From Sphingomonas sp. (lineage in GTDB: Bacteria; Pseudomonadota; Alphaproteobacteria; Sphingomonadales; Sphingomonadaceae), in assembly GCA_021154945.1 (NCBI GenBank), contig JAJNQF010000413.1:1-7154 (forward strand): a stretch of DNA of 7,154 bases. Reading direction: 5' to 3'. A model generated the notes under the pieces. The model saw only the letters and a list, made by a program, of their open reading frames with translations. It made no database searches and was not told where the DNA came from. The first letter of the stretch is position 1. Each line of letters opens with the position of its first letter. Positions 1-7,154 of this stretch are shown here, one piece after another. The translations under genes and the position numbers were made by a program.

Positions 1-392
1 AGGACGACTATGCCGACATGATCGAGCATTCGCCGGTCAATTCGCTGATCGTCGAATATCGCGAACCTTCGGTCGATGGTGTGCAGGGAAGGCTGATCGG
101 CGCGTGCCTGACCGACCGGCAGGCGGACGGGCTGTCGATGGTCTACAGCTTCTTCGCCGCCGACGATGCGAACCGGCCGGGGCTGGGCAACTTCATCATC
201 CTCGACCACATCCTCCGCGCGCGCGATGCGGGGCTGCCGTTCGTGTATCTCGGCTATTGGGTGAAGGGCTCACCGCGGATGGAATACAAGACGCGGTACC
301 GGCCGCTGGAGGTCTTGGGGCCGGCGGGCTGGCGGCGGCTGACTGAGGCCGATCTGGTGACGCAGCCGGAACGGGTTGCGGCGCTGGTTTGA
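1..392 (+). CDS. bpt: Aspartate/glutamate leucyltransferase (Bpt; arginyl-tRNA-protein transferase family), 3' part only
   Basis: This is the C-terminal part (129 codons from base 3, stop TGA at 390-392) of a cytoplasmic enzyme that moves an amino acid, usually leucine in Bpt proteins, from aminoacyl-tRNA to the N-terminus of proteins beginning with Asp or Glu. That marks them for ClpS/ClpAP degradation in the N-degron pathway. The reading frame is open through the left edge, so the gene starts outside the window. An ATG at 18 is internal: the preceding codons (DDYAD) already match the family. Family signatures are VYSFF, the GLGNFIILDHI segment, and LPFVYLGYWVKGS followed by RMEYKTRYRPLEVL; these form the GNAT-like acyltransferase half. 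Full-length Bpt is about 240-260 residues, so roughly half is missing. The Cys-rich N-terminal domain lies off the window. The gene converges on the transglutaminase-like gene. Leu versus Arg specificity cannot be read from this fragment. Confidence 0.93.
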   Translation, partial: DDYADMIEHSPVNSLIVEYREPSVDGVQGRLIGACLTDRQADGLSMVYSFFAADDANRPGLGNFIILDHILRARDAGLPFVYLGYWVKGSPRMEYKTRYRPLEVLGPAGWRRLTEADLVTQPERVAALV

Positions 393-435
393 AGCAGTTT
401 GCTAGCCCGAGTGTTGATCCGTTGCACTCTACTTC

Positions 436-492
436 TTGTTCTCCCGCGAAGGCGGGAGCCCAGTCTGGGTCCCCGCCTTCGCGGGGAAACAA
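436..492. repeat. 57-bp near-perfect palindrome between convergent genes; dispersed REP-like repeat and possible bidirectional terminator
   Basis: Arms 436-463 and 465-492 are inverted copies around a single centre base (464). The core arms (443-463 and 465-485) match at 19 of 21 positions, reading CCCGCGAAGGCGGG at the outer part. The two differences are one A-C mismatch and one G-T wobble. Outside the core a TTGTT/AACAA pair extends the stem past two weak positions. The element fills the middle of the gap between bpt and the transglutaminase-like gene, where a shared terminator would be expected. No convincing T-tract follows on either strand, although TTTT occurs at 494-497. From general familiarity, repeats of this composition are scattered through sphingomonad genomes; the copy number here cannot be counted from one window. 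Translated, it gives the REGG..P..VPAFAG peptide often seen in spurious hypothetical proteins. Confidence 0.8.
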
Positions 493-541
493 TGTTTTGA
501 GTCGCGCACACGATCCCAAACGCTACCGAGCCTGACTGCAA

Positions 542-1351
542 TCAGTCCTCGCGCTGAACGACCACGTCGACGTCGAGCTCCTCGCCACCCTCACCCAGCC
601 GCGAGCCAGCAACCGGTGCCGCCCCGGCCGCATCGAGCGCCATCGCAACCCGCACGTAATGCTCCTCGGGCGACATCCCCGTGCACGGATCGAACCCGAC
701 CCAGCCAAGCCCGTCGACATGCGCCTCCGCCCAGCCATGCGGGGTAGGGAAATGCACCACCTCGAAATCAGTGTGATGATAGCCCGACACATAGCGTGCC
801 GGCGCCCCCAGCGACCGCGCGGCGACCGCGAACATCTGCGCCATGTCGCGCGGCGTGGCGCTGTCCTTGCGGAACGCGGCACCCGCGGTGAGACCCGGCT
901 CGGGGCGGCCGGCATCGAACACGAACTGCTGGTGCAAAGCCCGATTGAGCCGGTGCAGCGCGCCGATCCGGTCGCGCGCGCCGACCACGGCATCCGCGGC
1001 GAACTCTGCGATCGTGGCATCATGCGCCGTAGCCTCGGTCGCACGCAGGAACAACGCAGGCGGCAACGTCTCGTGCACGCCGCGCAGCACGCCGTCCGAG
1101 TGGCTGGTCAGCACCTCGCCCTTGACGGTGATCTCGATCCCGTCGACCGGCCCCTCGGCATAGAGCATCGTCACCGCGTTGCCGAAACCGTCGCGTCCCG
1201 GCCGCAACCGCGCGTCGCAATCGACGTCGATCCGCCATGACGCCACGGTCTGGTCATGCGTGTTCTCAGGGGTCAGCCGAAGCATCTGGACGAGCCGGCC
1301 CTGCGGCTGGGTGAAGCGGTAGATCGTGTGATGATCGATCGACAACCGCAT
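542..1351 (-). CDS. Transglutaminase-like protein (Bact_transglu_N + transglutaminase core) lacking the catalytic Cys
   Basis: A 269-residue cytoplasmic protein with no signal peptide or membrane helix. Residues 1 to about 90 match the bacterial transglutaminase-like N-terminal domain (TIYRFTQP, LRLTPEN, GNAV, I.VKGEV). Residues about 125-235 match the papain-fold core, and 240-269 form the usual tail (PVAGSRLGEGGEELDVDV). In active relatives the core reads G-x-C-x-D-x-A-H; here the aligned stretch is ATPRDMAQ (165-172), so Pro167 replaces the nucleophile and Gln172 the usual His. The other two triad residues remain: His205 in PHGW and Asp221 in VGFDP. Cys223 follows Asp221 directly, where relatives usually have T or A plus N. 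The region is otherwise well preserved (LGAPARYVSGY at 181-191), so this looks like a maintained non-catalytic member, not decay. The ATG overlaps the alpha-E stop codon (TAATG) with no clear ribosome site, so translation is probably coupled. It is the last gene of the operon. Confidence 0.92.
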   Translation of the reverse strand: MRLSIDHHTIYRFTQPQGRLVQMLRLTPENTHDQTVASWRIDVDCDARLRPGRDGFGNAVTMLYAEGPVDGIEITVKGEVLTSHSDGVLRGVHETLPPALFLRATEATAHDATIAEFAADAVVGARDRIGALHRLNRALHQQFVFDAGRPEPGLTAGAAFRKDSATPRDMAQMFAVAARSLGAPARYVSGYHHTDFEVVHFPTPHGWAEAHVDGLGWVGFDPCTGMSPEEHYVRVAMALDAAGAAPVAGSRLGEGGEELDVDVVVQRED

Positions 1352-2285
1352 TATTGGAACTTGAACTGGCGGCCGATCGCGCCGTGGAGCAGCGCATTCT
1401 CGGCGATGAAGGCTTGTAGAAACTGGTGCAGTCCCGAGGCGATGACCTCGCCCGATCGCGTCTTGGCCATGCGTGATGCGCGCATTCGTGCCATCCTGTC
1501 CGCCTCCCCGTGATTGCCCGTGCGTTTCGCCAGCAAATTGAGCACGTCGACCGTCTCCTCGACCGACGCCGCCAGGCTGCGCGGCAATTCCGCACGCGCA
1601 AGCAGCAGGTCGATCACGTCGGCAGGGCGCAGCCCGTCATTGTAGAGCCAACGATAGGCGGTCACCGCGGACACGGTCTGGAGGATCGTCGTCCACTGGT
1701 CGCGATCGATCGCCCCGCCGAGCCGTTCGCCCTCGGGCAACAGGATATGGTATTTGACGTCGAGCAGTCGCGCGGTGTTGTCCGCGCGCTCGACCGCCTG
1801 GCCGAGCCGGATGAACCACGTCGTCTGGTTGCGCAGCATCCGGTGCACCGCGCCCTCGAACCCGCGCGTCTCGGTCTTCACCGCCTCGACCAGGTTCAGC
1901 TGGTCGGTCGTGCTGCGCGGCGTCGTCCGGTTCTCGAACAGCAGCCACGCGCGATTGATCGCGGTCCAGGCCTCGCGGGTCAGCGCGGTGCGGACTGCCT
2001 TCGCGTTGTTGCGCGCCATGTCGACGCAGCGGACGATCGAGCCGGGATGACTCGAATCGAGCGTCAGGAAGCGCACGACTTCGGTCTGGCTGAGATTGCC
2101 GCCGAGCGTCGCGAACGGCTCCTCGGTCTCCGTGACGGCGAGCGCGGAGGCCCAGGCCGCCTCGCCCGCAGGCTGAGACGACAGGACGTCTAGACGCACC
2201 GTGGCCTCGACCAGTCTTGCAATGAAGTCGGCACGTTCGAAATAGCGGCCGAGCCAGTAGAGCGACGATGCGGTACGCGAGAGCA

Positions 2286-2286
<1 letters not shown>
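1351..2286 (-). CDS. Alpha-E domain protein (conserved ER motif, formerly DUF403)
   Basis: A 311-residue, largely alpha-helical cytoplasmic protein of the alpha-E family. Its biochemical activity is not established; the family occurs almost always beside circularly permuted ATP-grasp and transglutaminase-like genes and is thought to act with them. The start LSRTASSLYWLGRYFERAD is the standard family N-terminus, with the ER pair at Glu17-Arg18. A second ER unit (AVERADNTARLLD, Glu166-Arg167) resembles the first, suggesting an internal duplication of a helical hairpin. Conserved aromatic and Arg positions follow (AYRWLY at 210-215). The length is normal for the family. The ATG at 2286-2284 overlaps the upstream ATP-grasp stop in TGATG, with a weak GGGAG about 12 bases before it. 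The stop overlaps the next start in TAATG. The tight spacing implies a stoichiometric or co-translated set. Confidence 0.95.
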
Positions 2287-3812
<1,526 letters not shown>

Positions 3813-3849
3813 CGGAACGGTCAATTCCCCATCAAGCGTTACGGTTCCA

Positions 3850-3882
3850 TGCTGCAACGCTTCGCTGCGCTGCACAAGTCAA
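3850..3882 (-). promoter_or_regulatory. Candidate promoter / TGC-rich leader of the ATP-grasp operon
   Basis: Reading the minus strand, TTGACT (3882-3877), preceded by C, resembles a sigma-70 -35 box. It lies about 65 bases before the preferred ATG. No good -10 hexamer is found 16-19 bases downstream (the window there reads CGTTGCA), so the assignment is weak. The same stretch carries three GCAGC pentamers (3873-3869, 3868-3864, 3855-3851) within 23 bases. If this is the promoter, the GTG at 3875 cannot be the start codon. Confidence 0.25.
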
Positions 3883-3903
3883 GAATATGACTGATTGACC
3901 TGC

Positions 3904-4006
3904 TCCCCTCCCTGGAAGGGAGGGGCTGGGGTGGGTTGGCTTGAGGCGGTTGCCACGCCAGCCAATGGGCCGACCCACCCCTAACCCCTCCCTTCCAGGG
4001 AGGGGA
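3904..4006. repeat. BIME-like pair of inverted hairpin units between the dsbD-like gene and the ATP-grasp operon
   Basis: Two arms (3904-3936 and 3973-4006) are inverted copies. They are identical except for a CT versus TTA difference in the middle, and are separated by about 36 bases. Each arm is itself a hairpin: CCCCTCCCT at 3905-3913 pairs perfectly with 3917-3925 around GGA, and CCCCTCCCT at 3985-3993 pairs with 3997-4005 around TCC. Each arm also carries a GGGGTGGGT (or complement) tail. This two-level symmetry is the layout of paired REP elements. The right unit begins seven bases after the dsbD-like stop codon, so on the minus strand it could end or stabilise that transcript and insulate it from the ATP-grasp operon. 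There is no T-tract, so it is not a canonical intrinsic terminator. Confidence 0.8.
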
Positions 4007-4012
4007 ATCCGC

Positions 4013-6052
4013 TTAGGCGCCCAGCCCTTCGAGCAAGCCCGGCGTCAGGACCTGCGGCAGCACGGTCGGCTCGGCGGCACCTGGCGCGTAGTACAGGTAC
4101 AAAGGCACACCGGCACGGTTGTGGGCCTGGATGAAGCGGCCCATCACCGGATCGCCGTCGGTCCAGTCGCCGATCAGCGCGGCCACCTTATGCTTGGCGA
4201 ACGCGTCGCGAACGCCCGCCGTGTCGATCGCGGCCTTCTCATTGACCTTGCACGTCAGGCACCAGTCGGCGGTGAAATACACGAACACCGGACGCTTTTC
4301 CGCCCGCAACGAGGCGAGCTTTGCTTCGGTGAATGGCTCGTCCCCAGCGGTCGCGACCTTGGCCGCCGCCGGCGGCGCGCGCGCGATCAGAACCGCGCTG
4401 CCGACGAACACCACGGCCAGCGCGACCTGTACCGCGACGCCGAACGACTTGCCCTTGCGCTGCCGGGTGCCACCGACCCAGAGCACTGCGCCGACAGCCA
4501 GCACCGCGACCAGCGCGAGCGTCAGCGTATCCACCCCGGTCTGGCGCCCCAGCACCCAGCCGAGCGCGATCGCGGTCAGGAACATCGGCACCGACAGGAT
4601 GTGGCGAAACGTTTCCATCCACACGCCGGGCTTCGGCAACCACCGCCGCCACGCGGGCACGAACCCGATCGCGAGGAACGGCAGCGACAAGCCGATCCCG
4701 AGCCCGCCGAACACGGCAAGCGCCGCCGGCCACGGCAGCACCAGCGCCGCGCCGAGCGCCGCGCCCATGAACGGCCCGGTGCACGGCGTAGCGATGAACG
4801 CCGCGAGCGCACCGGTCGCGAACGCCCCGCTCGCGCCGCTCTCGCCGGCAAAGCGCGGCGTCGGCACCTCGAACAGCCCGGCAAGGTTGAACGCGATCGC
4901 CACGCTCAACAGCAACAGGACGACGATCGCCGCCGGATGCTGCAACTGGAACGCCCAGCCGACGGCCGAGCCGCCTGCACGAAGTGCCAGGATCGCCGCG
5001 CCGAGTCCGAGGCATACCAGCACGACGCCCGCGGTGTAGGCCAGGGCCTCCCCGCGCGCGTCCTTCTCGCTTGCACCGCCGCGCGCGAGGCTGAGCGCCT
5101 TCAGGCTGAGGATCGGGAAGACGCAGGGCATGATGTTAAGGATCAATCCGCCTAGCACCGCGCCCGCGAACGCGATCAGCGCGGTCAGCCAGATGCTTTC
5201 GCTGGTCTCCGTGCTCGAACTGCTGCCGACCACGGCGCCGGGAGTCGCCTTGACGCCCAGCCCCTGCCCGTCGCCGATCCGCAGCACGCCCTCGATCTGT
5301 CCGCCGGTCTTCGCGTTGGCCGCGACCTTCGTCTCGATCGTCAGCCGGTCGCCGTCGCGGGTCACTTTCTGCGCGGCGCCGTTCTCGATTACGCCGGTGG
5401 TGAGGGGGAAGAAATACGCCTTGTCCGCCTTCGCGCTCGCCGGGAACGGGACCGCGATCCGCATCGTCCCGTTGCTCGCCGCATAGGTCGCGCCGGCATC
5501 GAGCGGCTTCGGGATCGCCTGCCGCCAGCCGGCGAACGCCGCCGCCTGCGACGGCGCGCCGTCGCCGATCGTCAGGTCGAGCGACAGCGCCTTTTCCTCG
5601 GGCACGCAGATCGTCGCCGAGCACACAAGATAGCTCGTCTTCAAACGGATCGGGAATTTCGTCCCCGCCGCCAGCCCCGCCGGAACCTGGATCGTCACGA
5701 GCGGCGCATAGGGCGCTTCGTACACATAGTTCATCAGGCCCGCGATCAGCAGCGTCGTCGGCACCGGCCATTCGGGCTCGCCCGCCTTCGCGCCCGCGGG
5801 CAAGGTCCAGTCGAACGTCGCCGGAAAACCCGCGTCGCCGGGGTTGCGCCAATAGCCGTGCCAGCCGGTTTCGGGCGTCGTCGCCAGCGCGATCGTCAGC
5901 GGTGCGCCGGCCTTGGGGTGATCGCTCTCGGCGACCAGCTTCATCATCAGATGCTGGCTCGAGCCGTTGAGCGATTCCGCAAACGTGGGCGCACTTGCCA
6001 GCCCGCACACGGTCAGCAAGACCGTCATCAGGACGCAACGTAAACTGCGCAT
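4013..6052 (-). CDS. dsbD: DsbD/ScsB-type protein-disulfide reductase, membrane electron relay
   Basis: This inner-membrane protein carries electrons from cytoplasmic thioredoxin to periplasmic disulfide-reducing partners. Numbering from the ATG at 6052 (679 residues): a signal peptide spans 1-25 (MRSLR, hydrophobic core, cut near APTFA/ES). An N-terminal periplasmic domain follows, with GWHGYWRNPGDAG (63-75) and the redox pair CSATIC (Cys144, Cys149). Eight predicted helices run from about 287 to 557, with Cys310 in MPCVFP and Cys424 in TPCTGP, the two intramembrane cysteines of the family. A C-terminal thioredoxin domain has WCLTC (Cys598, Cys601) and a GVP loop (648-650). All six functional cysteines are present. 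The WRNPGD block is more like ScsB-type than E. coli DsbD. The start was chosen because AAGGA sits five bases before this ATG and gives a clean signal peptide. The frame extends to in-frame ATGs at 6058 and 6073 and a TTG at 6115, which would lengthen the N-terminus by 2, 7 or 21 residues. Confidence 0.93.
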   Translation of the reverse strand: MRSLRCVLMTVLLTVCGLASAPTFAESLNGSSQHLMMKLVAESDHPKAGAPLTIALATTPETGWHGYWRNPGDAGFPATFDWTLPAGAKAGEPEWPVPTTLLIAGLMNYVYEAPYAPLVTIQVPAGLAAGTKFPIRLKTSYLVCSATICVPEEKALSLDLTIGDGAPSQAAAFAGWRQAIPKPLDAGATYAASNGTMRIAVPFPASAKADKAYFFPLTTGVIENGAAQKVTRDGDRLTIETKVAANAKTGGQIEGVLRIGDGQGLGVKATPGAVVGSSSSTETSESIWLTALIAFAGAVLGGLILNIMPCVFPILSLKALSLARGGASEKDARGEALAYTAGVVLVCLGLGAAILALRAGGSAVGWAFQLQHPAAIVVLLLLSVAIAFNLAGLFEVPTPRFAGESGASGAFATGALAAFIATPCTGPFMGAALGAALVLPWPAALAVFGGLGIGLSLPFLAIGFVPAWRRWLPKPGVWMETFRHILSVPMFLTAIALGWVLGRQTGVDTLTLALVAVLAVGAVLWVGGTRQRKGKSFGVAVQVALAVVFVGSAVLIARAPPAAAKVATAGDEPFTEAKLASLRAEKRPVFVYFTADWCLTCKVNEKAAIDTAGVRDAFAKHKVAALIGDWTDGDPVMGRFIQAHNRAGVPLYLYYAPGAAEPTVLPQVLTPGLLEGLGA

Positions 6053-6160
6053 GGCCATCCTTGTGTCGTTCATCGCGCAAAGCCATAGCGGTGACCTTGT
6101 CGTATTGCACTTCAAAGCGACGGCCTCGTTCGAGGGACGTCGCTGGCTAAAGGACTGTTC
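6053..6160. promoter_or_regulatory. Divergent promoter region between the dsbD-like gene and the alkaline phosphatase gene
   Basis: These 108 bases separate two genes transcribed away from each other, so both promoters should lie here. Ribosome sites are visible at each end: AAGGA (minus strand, 6062-6058) for the dsbD-like ATG, and AAAGGA (6149-6154), six bases before the phosphatase GTG. On the minus strand TTGAAG (6115-6110) could be a -35 box for the dsbD-like gene, but no -10 box at proper spacing is convincing. No Pho-box-like direct repeat was recognised, so phosphate control of the phosphatase is not supported by the sequence. Confidence 0.45.
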
Positions 6161-7154
6161 GTGAAAGCACTTATCGCCGCCCTGCTCCTGACGACGGCCG
6201 CATCGGTATCCGCCCAGACTTCACCAGCGCCGACAGCCGCGTCGCCTGCCCCGACTCCGACGACTCCGCCGAAGCTCATCGTCGCGATCTCGGTCGACCA
6301 GTTCGCCGCCGACCTGTTCCAGCAATATCGCAACCATTACACCGGCGGTTTCACCCGGCTGCTTAACGGCGCGGTGTTTCCGAGCGGGTACCAGAGCCAC
6401 GCGGCGACCGAGACGTGCCCCGGCCATTCGACGATCCTGACGGGCATGCGGCCCGCGCATACCGGGATCATCGCCAACAACTGGGTCGACCAGCGCGCGG
6501 GACGGCCCGACAAGATCGTCTATTGCTCGGAGGACGAGCGCGTCACAGGCAGCACGCACGACAGCTACACCGTGTCCGACATGCACCTGAAGGTGCCGAC
6601 GCTCGGCGAGATGATGAAGGCGCGCGATCCGCGGACGCGCTCTGTGTCGGTCGCGGGGAAGGATCGCGCGGCGGTGATGATGGGCGGCCACAAGGTCGAC
6701 GAGCTCTGGTGGTGGGACGGCAAGACCTATGTCTCCTATGCAGGGCGTGCTGTGCCGCCGGCGGTGCAGCGCACGCGCGACGCGGTCGCCGCGCTGATCG
6801 CCAAGCCGCAGGCGGCGCTGCCGCTGCCGGGCTATTGCGCAGGCGTGAACCATCCGATCGTGATCGCGGGCAAGACCTACGGTCAGGGACGCTTCGAACG
6901 CGAGGCGGGCGATGCGAAGGGCTTCCGCGTATCGCCTGCGTCCGACGCGGCGGTGTTCGCGATGGCTGCCGCGCTCGTCCAGGACATGAAACTCGGCAAG
7001 GGCCCGCAGACCGACATCATCGATATCGGCGCGTCGGCGACCGATTATATCGGCCACACCTATGGCACACAGGGCTCGGAGATGTGCATCCAGATGGCGC
7101 AGCTCGACAAGACGCTGGGCGATTTCTTTGCGGTGATGGATGAGACCGGGGTCG
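6161..7154 (+). CDS. phoK: Secreted PafA/PhoK-type alkaline phosphatase, 5' part (C-terminus off window)
   Basis: A periplasmic or secreted zinc-dependent phosphomonoesterase of the alkaline phosphatase superfamily, releasing phosphate from organic esters. The GTG start follows AAAGGA by six bases. Residues 1-18 are a signal peptide (KALIAALLLTTAASVSA/QT), followed by a Pro/Thr-rich linker to about 37. The core begins KLIVAISVDQF, with Asp45 as a probable metal ligand. ATETCPGHSTILTG holds the expected nucleophile Thr85; ANNW gives Asn106; AGKDR gives Lys167 and Arg169. These match the Thr/Asn/Lys/Arg set described for the Sphingomonas enzyme SPAP/PhoK with a constant offset of four. The Lys-x-Arg pair marks the phosphate monoesterase branch rather than nucleotide pyrophosphatases. 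Asp295 and His299 (ATDYIGH) are likely further zinc ligands. The frame is open for 331 codons to the edge; the family is about 540-560 residues, so the last Asp-His and His ligands are not visible. The symbol is by homology. Confidence 0.93.
   Translation, partial: MKALIAALLLTTAASVSAQTSPAPTAASPAPTPTTPPKLIVAISVDQFAADLFQQYRNHYTGGFTRLLNGAVFPSGYQSHAATETCPGHSTILTGMRPAHTGIIANNWVDQRAGRPDKIVYCSEDERVTGSTHDSYTVSDMHLKVPTLGEMMKARDPRTRSVSVAGKDRAAVMMGGHKVDELWWWDGKTYVSYAGRAVPPAVQRTRDAVAALIAKPQAALPLPGYCAGVNHPIVIAGKTYGQGRFEREAGDAKGFRVSPASDAAVFAMAAALVQDMKLGKGPQTDIIDIGASATDYIGHTYGTQGSEMCIQMAQLDKTLGDFFAVMDETGV

Noticed and set aside
534..547. Small hairpin GACTG-CAAT-CAGTC over the end of the transglutaminase-like gene
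   Set aside because: A five-base stem overlapping the stop codon with no T-tract; expected by chance.
436..747. Small plus-strand frame starting in the palindrome (MFSREGGSPVWVPAFAG...)
   Set aside because: The recognisable peptide is just the translated repeat; the rest is antisense to the transglutaminase-like gene.
3941..5155. 404-codon plus-strand open frame opposite the dsbD-like gene
   Set aside because: Its translation is low-complexity Arg/Gln/His/Ala with no fold signature, and the minus strand has a full-length six-cysteine DsbD-type protein.
6221..7057. 278-codon minus-strand frame across the phosphatase gene
   Set aside because: Arg/His-rich shadow of a strongly conserved plus-strand gene that has a ribosome site, signal peptide and catalytic motifs.
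6415..7143. 242-codon plus-strand frame inside the phosphatase region
   Set aside because: It is in a different frame from the phosphatase and gives Arg/Gly-rich low-complexity sequence without family motifs.

Overview
The window reads as chromosomal DNA from a high-GC alphaproteobacterium, most likely a sphingomonad (Sphingomonas or a close relative). The grounds are the strong GC third-position bias, the two families of intergenic palindromes, an alkaline phosphatase very close to the Sphingomonas PhoK/SPAP type, and the ATP-grasp / alpha-E / transglutaminase-like gene set. No tRNA, rRNA, CRISPR array, insertion sequence or phage gene was seen.

Layout. Bases 1-392 (+) are the 3' end of a Bpt-type aminoacyl-tRNA-protein transferase, an enzyme of the bacterial N-degron pathway. 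It converges on a minus-strand operon across a 149-base gap that holds a 57-bp near-perfect palindrome (436-492). The operon, in transcription order, is a circularly permuted type 2 ATP-grasp protein (about 3812 to 2286), an alpha-E protein (2286 to 1351) and a transglutaminase-like protein (1351 to 542). Both junctions are one-base stop/start overlaps (TGATG and TAATG), so the three proteins are very probably made together. This gene set has been proposed from comparative genomics to build or attach a peptide-like product, but its biochemistry is not settled. The last protein keeps the His and Asp of the transglutaminase triad but has Pro where the nucleophilic Cys is expected, which is the most interesting observation here.

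Upstream of the operon, 3904-4006 is a pair of inverted hairpin units (BIME-like) just after the stop codon of a large minus-strand gene (about 6052 to 4013). That gene encodes a DsbD/ScsB-type membrane thiol:disulfide reductase with a signal peptide, an N-terminal periplasmic domain, about eight membrane helices and a C-terminal thioredoxin domain. Divergent from it, starting with GTG at 6161, is a secreted PafA/PhoK-type alkaline phosphatase that runs off the right edge. The divergent gap of about 108 bases must carry both promoters.

Functionally there are two themes: cytoplasmic protein or peptide modification on the left (Bpt and the ATP-grasp operon), and cell-envelope biochemistry on the right (periplasmic disulfide reduction and phosphate release). 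The link within each theme is inferred from gene position only.
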